Below the pieces are notes generated by a model. That model ran no database searches. It was not told where the DNA came from and saw only the letters and a program-made list of their open reading frames with translations. 64,000 nucleotides of DNA from a virus. Location: the IMG/VR virus record IMGVR_UViG_3300035703_000041, positions 31,225 through 95,224 of that record, one strand, 5' to 3'. A program made the position numbers and the translations under genes. Of this stretch, positions 41,437 through 48,581 are shown one piece after another; position 1 is the stretch's first letter, and each line of letters begins with the position of its first letter.

Positions 41437-41789
41437 GCAATAAAATTCGCTATATTTCTCATTTCGATGAATTAACATGGCGACCACATTTACTTGAACG
41501 CCCATTTAATGAAATAAAAGTTCCGTATATGGGTCGCCCATCTTTTGTTACTTGGATAAACACAAATGTAGAATCATATGTATACATTTGGTCTGGTGTA
41601 ATTACCCCTGAGCCTAACGAGAGCAATTGGGGTAGATTAATTGCGCCAGACAAAGAAACTACATTTTTAATTTTTAATAATGAAGGTGATCAAACACGTT
41701 ATACATTAGAGTTTGTAGGTAGTGATAATACTATACATGTCAAAATTCACAAAAACGGATTGGATGCTTATCACAGCAGAAGAAAATAA
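41427..41789 (+). CDS. Beta-rich hypothetical protein
   Basis: A 120-residue protein with strand-rich sequence (RYTLEFVGSDNTIHVKIHKN). Resembles 4406 and 14434 in length and pattern; a carbohydrate-binding-like beta-sandwich is a guess. It overlaps the membrane gene by 10 bases. Its end abuts the late promoter and structured leader of queD. Confidence 0.62.
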   Translation: MDLSNKIRYISHFDELTWRPHLLERPFNEIKVPYMGRPSFVTWINTNVESYVYIWSGVITPEPNESNWGRLIAPDKETTFLIFNNEGDQTRYTLEFVGSDNTIHVKIHKNGLDAYHSRRK

Positions 41790-41792
41790 ATA
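41787..41792 (+). promoter_or_regulatory. T4-type late promoter core (TAAATA)
   Basis: TAAATA at 41787-41792. The start would fall near 41799, at the end of the 5' arm of a GTTGC/GCAAC hairpin, and about 92 bases before queD. Confidence 0.45.
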
Positions 41793-41831
41793 TTGTTGCT
41801 AATGCAACGTTAGCTTATAATCATAGCTATA

Positions 41832-41881
41832 AGAGGTCTTAACACTCACCCCTCTCAAAGAATTCTGCGTGTTAAACAGAA
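41832..41881 (+). promoter_or_regulatory. Two hairpins with complementary loops in the queD leader
   Basis: Hairpin 1: AGAGG (41832-41836)/CCTCT (41851-41855). Hairpin 2: TTCTG (41863-41867)/CAGAA (41877-41881). Loop 1 has TTAACAC (41839-41845), and loop 2 has GTGTTAA (41869-41875), exact complements, so a seven-pair kissing or pseudoknot contact is possible. The element ends 9 bases before ATG 41891 and includes the weak binding site AGAAAG. Confidence 0.5.
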
Positions 41882-41890
41882 AGATTTATT

Positions 41891-42391
41891 ATGGCGAATA
41901 TACCTGTAACTTACAAATATACATCTACAAAAGAATATCACGATGCATTCCCATGTGCATATAGACAATGGCGTGCAGACAGTCATTGCAACATGATCCA
42001 TGGATACAGCTTCTCTATGAAGTTTTACTTTGGCACTAACGATCTCGATGTACGCAATTGGGCAGCAGATTATGGTGGTTTAAAAGAACTTAAGAAGGTA
42101 TTAGAAGATCAGTTTGATCACACGTTACTTGTTGCAGAAGATGATCCAGAGATGGAAACATTTAAGATGCTGCAAGACAAGAAACTTGCAAAGCTAACTA
42201 TACTTCCCAAATTAGGATGTGAAGGTTTAGCTGATATGCTTTACAAATATGTAAATGGTGTATATATTCCTGATATGTGGGGACCAAGCGAAGCTGCAAG
42301 GCTTTGGTGTTATAGAGTTGAAGTGCGTGAAACACAAGCTAACATGGCATTTAGAGAAGGTCACCGAGAGTGGAATGAGGAACTGTTTTGA
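41891..42391 (+). CDS. queD: 6-carboxy-tetrahydropterin synthase
   Basis: A 166-residue QueD/PTPS-fold enzyme. Zinc-binding region SHCNMIHGYSFSMK, and FDHTLL and VEVRETQ as the second and third conserved elements; the Glu of RETQ is in the usual position. It converts dihydroneopterin triphosphate, the product of FolE, to 6-carboxy-tetrahydropterin. QueE follows in the same operon. The leader carries a structured element. Confidence 0.9.
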   Translation: MANIPVTYKYTSTKEYHDAFPCAYRQWRADSHCNMIHGYSFSMKFYFGTNDLDVRNWAADYGGLKELKKVLEDQFDHTLLVAEDDPEMETFKMLQDKKLAKLTILPKLGCEGLADMLYKYVNGVYIPDMWGPSEAARLWCYRVEVRETQANMAFREGHREWNEELF

Positions 42392-42564
42392 AAACAGCAA
42401 CTGGTGTAGCACTAATTATTATAGCCACAATCACATTATTCTATTTCATTGTTAGTAAGGAAATGGAATTTATTGATCGTTGTGAAAAGGCTGGTGGTGC
42501 ACCAGTAGTTGGAAAAGGCATACAAGCTTGTTTAAAACGAGACATGGTGGTACCAGTACAATGA
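42388..42564 (+). CDS. Small membrane-anchored protein, 58 aa
   Basis: TTG at 42388 overlaps the queD stop and has GAGG 7 bases upstream. The frame runs to TGA 42562-42564. It has one N-terminal hydrophobic helix (GVALIIIATITLFYFIVS) and a short outside part with two Cys residues (RCEKAGGAPVVGKGIQACLK), perhaps a disulphide in the periplasm. The stop overlaps the next start in ATGA. Confidence 0.65.
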   Translation: MKTATGVALIIIATITLFYFIVSKEMEFIDRCEKAGGAPVVGKGIQACLKRDMVVPVQ

Positions 42565-42752
42565 CACAGTATCCAAAAGATCTAGGTAACAATCGTTGGA
42601 TTGTTGAAGTAAGAACGCAGGGCGGGAGCGATGAACTATACATTGAACTCCCGCCCCGTGCGCTAAACCAAATGGGATGGGACGTTGGTGACATTATTCT
42701 CTGGGAAGAACAAGAAAATGGTTCTTACATAATAAGGAAAAAAGATGAGTGA
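42561..42752 (+). CDS. AbrB/MazE-like small protein
   Basis: A 63-residue protein starting at ATG 42561 in an ATGA overlap. DELYIELPPRALNQMGWDVG then DIILWEEQENGSYIIRKK has the swapped-hairpin pattern of AbrB/MazE antitoxin-type DNA-binding domains (IxIPxxLxxxLGWxxGD). No toxin gene is adjacent. It may be a small transcription regulator. Confidence 0.7.
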   Translation: MTQYPKDLGNNRWIVEVRTQGGSDELYIELPPRALNQMGWDVGDIILWEEQENGSYIIRKKDE

Positions 42753-42945
42753 ACAACTTACATTATACTTTGTTGGACTTAGAGATAAGAATCATAGAGT
42801 AACAATTCAATCTGCTGCTGCGATGACGTATGATGAAGCAATTGAGAAAGTTCTTGCAGCGCCAATAATGGAAAACATAGTAGCATATACTAGAATGTCA
42901 AACGCAGATGAATTAGTATGGATAGATATAGATGAACAAAATTAA
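42745..42945 (+). CDS. Small hypothetical protein
   Basis: A 66-residue protein, overlapping both neighbours. One helix (MTYDEAIEKVLAAPIME) between strands. No family is recognised. Position between AbrB-like and queE genes suggests cotranscription only. Confidence 0.62.
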   Translation: MSEQLTLYFVGLRDKNHRVTIQSAAAMTYDEAIEKVLAAPIMENIVAYTRMSNADELVWIDIDEQN

Positions 42946-43780
42946 AATTAGTGAAATTTTTTACAGCCTACAAGGTGAAGGACAATATGTTGGTGTACCT
43001 TCCATCTTTATGCGAACGTTTGGATGTAACTTTACTTGCAGTGGATTTGGTATGCCTGCAGGAGAACTTAGCACAGAAAGGGATAATGTAGATGCTAAAT
43101 CGTTTATTGACTACCGTGACTTACCATTGGTATCGACTGGTTGTGATAGCTATGCTAGTTGGGATCCTCGCTTTAAGCATCTTTCACCACTACTCGATAT
43201 AAGCGCAATTATTGAACGTTTTAAAGACCTATTACCAGATGGTAAGTTTGGACGCGACAAACACTTAATCATTACAGGTGGTGAACCATTACTTGGATGG
43301 CAACGTAGCTATCCAGAGCTACTTAAAGAATGCATGAAGATGGGGCTTACACATCTTACATTTGAAACAAATGGCACACAACCTATATCAGATGAACTTT
43401 GGGGTTTTCTAAATAGTCAATCAGTATGGCCTGGACTTGAAGTAACATTCTCTATCTCAGCTAAACTACCATGCAGTGGTGAAAAGTGGGAAGAAGCAAT
43501 ACGCCCTGATGTTGTTAAGGGTTACGTAAACATTAAGGATCATCGTAGTTACTTTAAATTTGTTGTAAGCACACAACAAGACGTTGAAGATGCAATGCGA
43601 GCTAAAGCAGAATATGAAGCTGCTGGCATTAAAATTCCAGTATATCTAATGCCTGTTGGCGGTGTTAATAGCGTATATGAATTAAACGAAAGACAAGTAG
43701 CAGATTTTTGCAGGGATAATGGTTTACGTTTTAGCCCACGTATTCAAGTACCTTTATGGAAAAACCAGTGGGGTACCTAA
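42932..43780 (+). CDS. queE: 7-carboxy-7-deazaguanine synthase, radical SAM
   Basis: A 282-residue radical SAM enzyme. N-terminal EIFYSLQGEGQYVGVPSIFM and the TGGEPLL motif are diagnostic of QueE. The three cluster-binding Cys candidates are C32-x3-C36 and C71, with 34 residues between the second and third, much wider than the CX3CX2C or CX14CX2C of characterised enzymes. It makes CDG from the QueD product; QueC, which would then give preQ0, is not in the window. The gene is followed by the inverted repeat at 43784. Confidence 0.9.
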   Translation: MNKIKISEIFYSLQGEGQYVGVPSIFMRTFGCNFTCSGFGMPAGELSTERDNVDAKSFIDYRDLPLVSTGCDSYASWDPRFKHLSPLLDISAIIERFKDLLPDGKFGRDKHLIITGGEPLLGWQRSYPELLKECMKMGLTHLTFETNGTQPISDELWGFLNSQSVWPGLEVTFSISAKLPCSGEKWEEAIRPDVVKGYVNIKDHRSYFKFVVSTQQDVEDAMRAKAEYEAAGIKIPVYLMPVGGVNSVYELNERQVADFCRDNGLRFSPRIQVPLWKNQWGT

Positions 43781-43783
43781 AAA

Positions 43784-43838
43784 ATTACCCCAAGTATTTT
43801 AGTTAAAATGCTAAATAAACTATAATGCTTGGGGTAAT
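43784..43838 (+). promoter_or_regulatory. 15-bp hairpin over a ribosome binding site with internal late promoter
   Basis: ATTACCCCAAGTATT (43784-43798) pairs with AATGCTTGGGGTAAT (43824-43838), 14 Watson-Crick pairs and one G-U. The loop contains TAAATA at 43812-43817, whose transcript would start near 43824, exactly at the 3' arm. The GGGG binding site is in that arm. Read-through RNA would hide it and late RNA would expose it, as in T4 I-TevI. Confidence 0.72.
43812..43817 (+). promoter_or_regulatory. T4-type late promoter core (TAAATA)
   Basis: TAAATA at 43812-43817, in the loop of the hairpin just described, 25 bases before the homing endonuclease ATG. Confidence 0.6.
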
Positions 43839-43841
43839 AGA

Positions 43842-44597
43842 ATGACAAATCCAAAAAATAAAAAAACACATGAAGAATTTGAAAAAGAGCTAAAAAATAA
43901 ACACCCAACAATAATGCTATTAGAAAATTATATAAACACCGACACTAAACTTAGATATAAATGTGATCACGGAGAGAACTCTGCTCGTCCTTGGCAACTG
44001 CTTACAATGAAGCATTGTTGTAGGAAAGGATATTATTCTTCAGGTGTTATGTGGGATAAACGCACGTTGACTTTAGAGCAAGTTAAAGAAAAAGCGTTAA
44101 AAACTCGAAAAAACATTGATGTAAGTGAATGTTATATTGAAACAGAAAAATATAAAAAAATACTGAATATTAAATGTACCGTGCATAACGTTTATTATTC
44201 AAGTTATGTAAAAGGTAAAATTGGACTTTGTCCAAAATGTAATGAAGAAAGAAATTTAGCACAATTAGCAGTAGCTATGCCGTTAGCTTGGGCAAGTCAA
44301 AAAAATGGTAGTTTTGTCTCTAAAAAAGAAACAAAATGGTTAGATTCTCTTGGAATAGAAAACAGACAAGTCTGGTTAGAAGATGTAAAATATAAAGTAG
44401 ATGGATACGACCCAAATACTAATACTGTATATCTATATCATGGAAAATTTTGGCATGGTTGTCCTGAAACATTTGATCCTGAAATGATACATCCAGTTGT
44501 AAAAATTCCAATGAAAGATTTGTATCAAAAAACTTTATTTTATGAGAGAAAGATTAAAAGTGCAGGATACAACTTAATAATAAAATGGGAAGAATAA
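43842..44597 (+). CDS. Free-standing homing endonuclease-like protein
   Basis: A 251-residue protein. The N terminus has spaced Cys/His residues (KCDHGENSARPW, MKHCCRKG) and a zinc-like CPKC, a DNA-reading domain in many phage homing enzymes. The C terminus VDGYDPNTNTVYLYHGKFWH followed by GCPETFDP and KIKSAGYNLIIKWEE is the Vsr/EDxHD-type catalytic pattern of phage nucleases. It lies alone between queE and a different gene, with T4 I-TevI-like control, as expected for a mobile intruder. Confidence 0.8.
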   Translation: MTNPKNKKTHEEFEKELKNKHPTIMLLENYINTDTKLRYKCDHGENSARPWQLLTMKHCCRKGYYSSGVMWDKRTLTLEQVKEKALKTRKNIDVSECYIETEKYKKILNIKCTVHNVYYSSYVKGKIGLCPKCNEERNLAQLAVAMPLAWASQKNGSFVSKKETKWLDSLGIENRQVWLEDVKYKVDGYDPNTNTVYLYHGKFWHGCPETFDPEMIHPVVKIPMKDLYQKTLFYERKIKSAGYNLIIKWEE

Positions 44598-44598
44598 T

Positions 44599-45015
44599 AT
44601 GTCATTGTGGAATAAATTTTTAGAAGCACTTGCGCCGCCTGAGGCTCAATTAAAGTTTAAGCAGGAAAGTAAATCAAAGAAACCACGCAAACCTAAAGTA
44701 ACTAAAACTCCAAAAGAGATTGCTAACGAAAAAGGTGAACCATATATTTCTGTAGTTTCAGTTGATTTAGACAAAGCAAATGTTGGCAACGGTTCTTTTG
44801 AACTTGATTGGAACGACACATTTATTAAGCAACTACGTGCCGCTGGTTATCCTGGTAAAACAGATGAAGATGTAGTTGACATGTGGTTTAGAAGTGTATG
44901 TCGTAATGTATTAGCAGAAGCTTATGAACAAGAAGTTGCTCAAAAATCTCCACCAGATAATGTACGATACATTAATCGTAAAACTGGGGACGATGGTAAA
45001 ACAGAAGTTTCATGA
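44599..45015 (+). CDS. Hypothetical protein upstream of the exonuclease
   Basis: A 138-residue protein: short N-terminal helix MSLWNKFLEAL, a basic linker with SKSKKPRKPKVTKTPKEIAN, and a conserved-looking C-terminal domain NVGNGSFELDWNDTFIKQLR, AAGYPGKTDEDVVDMWFRSV. The linker may bind nucleic acid. Overlaps the next gene in ATGA. Confidence 0.68.
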   Translation: MSLWNKFLEALAPPEAQLKFKQESKSKKPRKPKVTKTPKEIANEKGEPYISVVSVDLDKANVGNGSFELDWNDTFIKQLRAAGYPGKTDEDVVDMWFRSVCRNVLAEAYEQEVAQKSPPDNVRYINRKTGDDGKTEVS

Positions 45016-45542
45016 TCCTCTACGTAAATGGCGAAAGTTTTAGTGCTGGTGCTAAAGCAGTAAATGATTTTTCATTTGCTAATGATGACTTTAGATATGT
45101 AGCATTAGGAAATAAACCACACCCAGATAATTTAAAAGTAAGTTATGGCATGCATTTATCTAAAATGCTTGCGCTTGCACTGGTGTGTAACGCAGAAAGC
45201 AATGCTACAAATGAACAAATACTGCTTACTACCTATGAGTATTTAGAATCTATTTCTCCAAAACAAAAAACACTTATTGTAATTGGATGGTCAGCAATTA
45301 ATAAAAAAACGTTAGAAGATCACAATAACATTTATCAATTGCACCAATACTTATCAAACAATAGTGTGCCACATTTATTTTTTAACGCAACTGATCCATT
45401 TACTTTGGTTCCTCAAAAACTACACAAGAATTGGGGTGTGAACTTTGTTCATCCATATATTAAAAGCGCAAACGGACATACCCATTTAAATTGGGCACAA
45501 TACTTGTTTAACTGGTTGACTACAAATAACATTAGTGTATAG
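45012..45542 (+). CDS. SGNH-hydrolase-like protein
   Basis: A 176-residue protein. ILYVNGESFSAG at the N terminus and GHTHLNWAQYLFNWL at the C terminus match the Ser (in GxS) and D/GxxH ends of SGNH/GDSL hydrolases, with IVIGWSAINKK in the middle. Whether the triad is complete is not certain. Function, such as esterase, is unknown. Confidence 0.65.
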   Translation: MILYVNGESFSAGAKAVNDFSFANDDFRYVALGNKPHPDNLKVSYGMHLSKMLALALVCNAESNATNEQILLTTYEYLESISPKQKTLIVIGWSAINKKTLEDHNNIYQLHQYLSNNSVPHLFFNATDPFTLVPQKLHKNWGVNFVHPYIKSANGHTHLNWAQYLFNWLTTNNISV

Positions 45543-45543
45543 T
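45516..45543 (+). promoter_or_regulatory. sigma-70 promoter six bases from the exonuclease ATG
   Basis: TTGACT (45516-45521) and TATAGT (45538-45543) are 16 bases apart; six bases separate the -10 from ATG 45550, so the predicted transcript would be leaderless. It lies in the end of the preceding gene. Confidence 0.5.
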
Positions 45544-45549
45544 GAACGT

Positions 45550-46560
45550 ATGAAATACTTACTCGTAGATGCATCAAACACATTCTTCCGTGCTCGACAT
45601 GTTGCGGCACGTGGAACTGATCAATGGACCAAACTTGGTTATGCTATTCACCTTACGCTAGGTAGTATACATAAAGCCCAACGTGATTTAGGCGGTGACC
45701 ATGTTGTTATTTGTTTAGAAGGACGCAGTTGGCGCAAAGATTTCTATCCGCCATACAAGCGCAATCGCAGTGCTGCTCGTGAAACTATGACAGCGGAGGA
45801 AAGCGAAGAAGATAAGCTTTTCTACGAAACATACGATGAAATGAACAAGTTCTTCCGTGAGAAGACTGCTTGTACTGTACTACGCCATCCACAAGGTGAA
45901 GCAGATGATATGATTGCGCGTTGGATTGCACTGCATCCCGACGACGAACATATTATTATTTCCAGCGACAGCGACTTTCATCAACTTATTAGCGAACGTG
46001 TTACACAGTTTAATGGTGTAACTGGGGAATGGACTAACCTGCACGGTGTGTTTAACGATAAGATGAAACCAGTTAAGGATAAAAAGACTGGTGAACAAAA
46101 GACTATTGGTGATCCAAAGTTTGTGCTATTTGAGAAGTGTATGCGTGGTGACCCAACTGACAACGTGTTTAGTGCGTATCCAGGCGTGCGTGTAAAAGGT
46201 ACTAAGAATAAAGTTGGACTTACTGAGGCTTTTGCTGACATGGGTAAGAAAGGTTACGCATGGAACAATATGATGTTGCAGCGTTGGACTGATCACGACA
46301 ATATTGAACACCGTGTTCTTGACGATTACGAACGCAACGTAAAACTAATTGATCTTACTGCACAACCAGATGACGTTAAGTCACTGTTTGATGCTGAGAT
46401 CAAACATCTTGTTAACGTTGATGTACCAAACCAAATTGGCACACAACTACTCAAGTTTTGCGGCAAGTATGATCTAGTTAAAATTGCTGAACAAGCAAGT
46501 TCATATAGTGAATGGATGAAGAAAGAATATCGCGGAGCATTGCTAAATGTTAAAAGCTAA
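45550..46560 (+). CDS. rnh: RNase H / FEN-type 5'-3' exonuclease
   Basis: A 336-residue nuclease of the T4 RNase H type, which removes RNA primers on the lagging strand. Metal-binding acidic segments are YLLVDASN, QGEADDMI, IISSDSDFHQL and the MRGDPTDNV loop. ATG 45550 is preferred over GTG 45535 because the family N terminus (M-K-Y-L-L-V-D) begins there. The acidic motifs look intact. It overlaps the following gene by 14 bases. The helix-hairpin-helix DNA-binding part is around GVRVKGTKNKVG. Confidence 0.9.
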   Translation: MKYLLVDASNTFFRARHVAARGTDQWTKLGYAIHLTLGSIHKAQRDLGGDHVVICLEGRSWRKDFYPPYKRNRSAARETMTAEESEEDKLFYETYDEMNKFFREKTACTVLRHPQGEADDMIARWIALHPDDEHIIISSDSDFHQLISERVTQFNGVTGEWTNLHGVFNDKMKPVKDKKTGEQKTIGDPKFVLFEKCMRGDPTDNVFSAYPGVRVKGTKNKVGLTEAFADMGKKGYAWNNMMLQRWTDHDNIEHRVLDDYERNVKLIDLTAQPDDVKSLFDAEIKHLVNVDVPNQIGTQLLKFCGKYDLVKIAEQASSYSEWMKKEYRGALLNVKS

Positions 46561-47029
46561 AACTGTAATGCCAAACAAGTTTTGGATATTAGAAAACAAT
46601 GCAGGTGTGCGTCAAGGTACACTCAGTATCCAAAACAAAAAAGCAAAAGTAGTCCTCGATAATGTTGAAAAAACATATGAGGATGTTAATCAAGCATGTT
46701 GGGATCTTGCAATTAATCTGGATAATGAATCCCCAACTGAAGTAAAAGAAGAAAAGGAAGATGCAGTACTTGGTTATCCAACTAAGTGCGCTGCTTTTAA
46801 CCCAATTTGGGATATCAAACGTAAAATTCCAGTCTTTACTAAAACAGCAAAAAGCAAAACTCTACATGCGGCTGGATATTATATTGTTGAGTTTGAAACT
46901 GGATGGGTCCCAAGCTTTTGTCCAAAAGTATCAACATTAGACTTAAATCAATTTCAAGGTCCCTACAAGGATAAACTTGAAATGCGAGCACAATTAAGGA
47001 AAGCAGTAAATGACAATGCCTTCGACTAA
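46547..47029 (+). CDS. Conserved-looking phage protein
   Basis: A 160-residue protein: NKFWILENNAGVRQGTLSIQ, CAAFNPIWDIKRKIPVFTKT, and AGYYIVEFETGWVPSFCPKV. The organisation looks like small proteins next to RNase H in T4-type phages (recollection). No function known. Overlaps both neighbours. Confidence 0.7.
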   Translation: MLKAKTVMPNKFWILENNAGVRQGTLSIQNKKAKVVLDNVEKTYEDVNQACWDLAINLDNESPTEVKEEKEDAVLGYPTKCAAFNPIWDIKRKIPVFTKTAKSKTLHAAGYYIVEFETGWVPSFCPKVSTLDLNQFQGPYKDKLEMRAQLRKAVNDNAFD

Positions 47030-47216
47030 CGCTATTCGTAACTTTGCTGACCGTGTGCGTGGATTAGCTGGACATAATAAAGAGATTACGCTAAATGCTG
47101 CGGAAGCACGTAACTTAAATCACGAAATCCAACAGCTATTAGCACGGTTAGTTGAGCTGCAAGATCAAATGGAAACGGGTAAAATCCAAGTGGAACTTTC
47201 TTCCAATAAGTTCTAA
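47010..47216 (+). CDS. Small helical protein
   Basis: A 68-residue protein with long amphipathic helices (NAIRNFADRVRGLAGHNKEI then HEIQQLLARLVELQDQM), probably a coiled coil. Its position after 46547 looks like a common T4-type arrangement. ATG 47010, coupled by overlap. Confidence 0.68.
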   Translation: MTMPSTNAIRNFADRVRGLAGHNKEITLNAAEARNLNHEIQQLLARLVELQDQMETGKIQVELSSNKF

Positions 47217-47222
47217 TTGGGA

Positions 47223-47228
47223 TAAATA
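47223..47228 (+). promoter_or_regulatory. T4-type late promoter core (TAAATA)
   Basis: TAAATA at 47223-47228; start predicted near 47235. The GTG at 47232 that could open the same frame would lie upstream of that start. Confidence 0.55.
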
Positions 47229-47256
47229 ACTGTGTATATAATTAGAAAGCACAGTT
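47228..47256 (+). promoter_or_regulatory. 7-bp hairpin with late start in it
   Basis: AACTGTG (47228-47234) pairs perfectly with CACAGTT (47250-47256). The loop contains AGAAAG, and ATG 47259 is two bases past the 3' arm. A late start near 47235 removes exactly the 5' arm. Confidence 0.5.
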
Positions 47257-47258
47257 CA

Positions 47259-47561
47259 ATGAGTAGACCAAAACCAAATGTATTGTTAGAGTTCACAGAT
47301 AAAAACACTTATAAAAGTGAGCAAGTTTTAGCCAGCGAAGGCATCTGGGCAGTTTACTATCAAAACAAACCAATTAATCTAAAAAGTTTTAATAGCTTAG
47401 TTGGGTATCCAGGACCCAAGTATAAGAAAGTGTCATTTTCTAATCAAGGCCATGCAATCAATTTAGCTAAAAAACTAAACAAACTTTTTAAAACTGAAGA
47501 ATTTTCCGTTGTATTATTGACAGCCGGCAAACAGATATTTCCAAATGGATCTGAAGCGTAA
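47259..47561 (+). CDS. Small basic hypothetical protein
   Basis: A 100-residue protein from ATG 47259; a GTG at 47232 is less likely because of the late start. Basic with KPNVLLEFTDKNTY, LVGYPGPKYKKVSF, and ending AGKQIFPNGSEA. Overlaps the next gene by 17 bases. Confidence 0.65.
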   Translation: MSRPKPNVLLEFTDKNTYKSEQVLASEGIWAVYYQNKPINLKSFNSLVGYPGPKYKKVSFSNQGHAINLAKKLNKLFKTEEFSVVLLTAGKQIFPNGSEA

Positions 47562-47907
47562 GTTAGCTTTTGACGTTTGCTCATATTTAGGATTAACAGA
47601 TAATAGTTTTGACTCTGTATATCTAAATATGTGGCGTAATATAAGGGAAGATGGCGGTTATCGTTTAACTGAACGTGGACACGAATGGTTGAATGAACTT
47701 GGGTTGAAGTGTCACACGATCAAATTGGATTATGATTCTCACAAAACAAACGTAACAACTGGCAACATCTTACTTGGATTAGACCGCCATTTGAAGGCGC
47801 CATATTTTCTAAAAGGTGGAAAGCTTAGTATTTTTGATGATAGTATCAGCACACAATTGTTGCTGTATGGCGGGGATATCAAAGCTTATATTGAAGCTAA
47901 CAGTTAG
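47545..47907 (+). CDS. Conserved-looking phage protein
   Basis: A 120-residue protein: MDLKRKLAFDVCSYLGL, NIREDGGYRLTERGHEWLNEL, NILLGLDRHLKAPYFLKGG and FDDSISTQLLLYGGDI. The pattern looks like small T4-type phage proteins of unknown role. Its 3' end meets the minus-strand kinase-like gene. Confidence 0.7.
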   Translation: MDLKRKLAFDVCSYLGLTDNSFDSVYLNMWRNIREDGGYRLTERGHEWLNELGLKCHTIKLDYDSHKTNVTTGNILLGLDRHLKAPYFLKGGKLSIFDDSISTQLLLYGGDIKAYIEANS

Positions 47908-48524
47908 TGTAAGCTTGGGTTATATATTGGATCTATAATTACACCAGTATCACCTCTAAACAAGAAATTTCCAAAATGCAAATCTAGCTGATCTCCTTTT
48001 CCTCTTATCTTGTTAATTTTCATAAGTGTATCATAAAGAAGTGGGTCTACTTTTTTAAGTCTTATAGCTCTATTTTTGATAGTAGCTGGAGAGTAAATGT
48101 CCTCAACTGCATCTTTAAACATTTTATGTTTTGGATTATCTCGGTTGATATAATCAAGTTTTTCTAAACGAACAACATAAACACCCTTTGCTATTTTAAT
48201 ATACTTTCCTTTAATTTTTGGAAGATATGGATTACCTTGATTAGCTCTAACAAATTCAAAGAACTTAAAATATGATGGATCATTATAGAAAAGCTTAAAC
48301 ACCCAAGGGTACTGAGGATGAGTAAATGTTGCACCAAACGAACCTTGGCCTAATTCCTTAAACCCTTTTTTCTTTAGATATTTAGAAAAGGTAATTAATG
48401 CATTGTTACGTCCATAATTCCATTCTGTGCCTAATTCATCCCTAGAACCAACTGGAGGAAACTTTTTTTTAGCTTTCTTATAGATTAGATTGCTTTTGTA
48501 TGGGGTAAGTTCACTAATTTTCAT
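47904..48524 (-). CDS. Protein kinase-like phage protein, leader-like N terminus
   Basis: A 206-residue kinase-fold-like protein. Gly-rich loop GQGSFGAT (59-66), VVRL-type hinge KGVYVVRLEKLD, candidate lysine Lys77 in PWVFKLF, a catalytic-loop-like DLHFGNF, and VIIDPIYN in the metal-binding position. This set resembles atypical aminoglycoside-kinase or HipA-like folds; substrate unknown. The start is ATG 48524, giving MKISELTPYK, similar in style to the leader of gene 12492. A late core on the minus strand lies 7 bases upstream. Confidence 0.72.
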   Translation of the reverse strand: MKISELTPYKSNLIYKKAKKKFPPVGSRDELGTEWNYGRNNALITFSKYLKKKGFKELGQGSFGATFTHPQYPWVFKLFYNDPSYFKFFEFVRANQGNPYLPKIKGKYIKIAKGVYVVRLEKLDYINRDNPKHKMFKDAVEDIYSPATIKNRAIRLKKVDPLLYDTLMKINKIRGKGDQLDLHFGNFLFRGDTGVIIDPIYNPSLH

Positions 48525-48531
48525 AACCAAT

Positions 48532-48537
48532 TATTTA
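48532..48537 (-). promoter_or_regulatory. Late promoter core on the minus strand
   Basis: TAAATA on the minus strand, seven bases from ATG 48524, so the transcript would be almost leaderless. Confidence 0.45.
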
Positions 48538-48538
48538 T

Positions 48539-48567
48539 TTGTTTTCTTAGTTTCATGTTGCTATAAT
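48539..48567 (+). promoter_or_regulatory. sigma-70 promoter for the tRNA
   Basis: TTGTTT (48539-48544) and TATAAT (48562-48567) are 17 bases apart; start near 48574, eight bases before the tRNA. Confidence 0.5.
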
Positions 48568-48581
48568 GACAATATTAAACA

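Noticed and set aside
41832-41881. A canonical preQ1-I riboswitch
   Set aside because: P1 is similar, but the long A-rich tail that fills the minor groove and the usual spacing are missing, so I report only a kissing-loop or pseudoknot candidate.
42561-42752. A toxin-antitoxin pair with the AbrB-like protein
   Set aside because: Neither neighbour resembles a toxin; the 58-residue gene upstream looks like a membrane protein.
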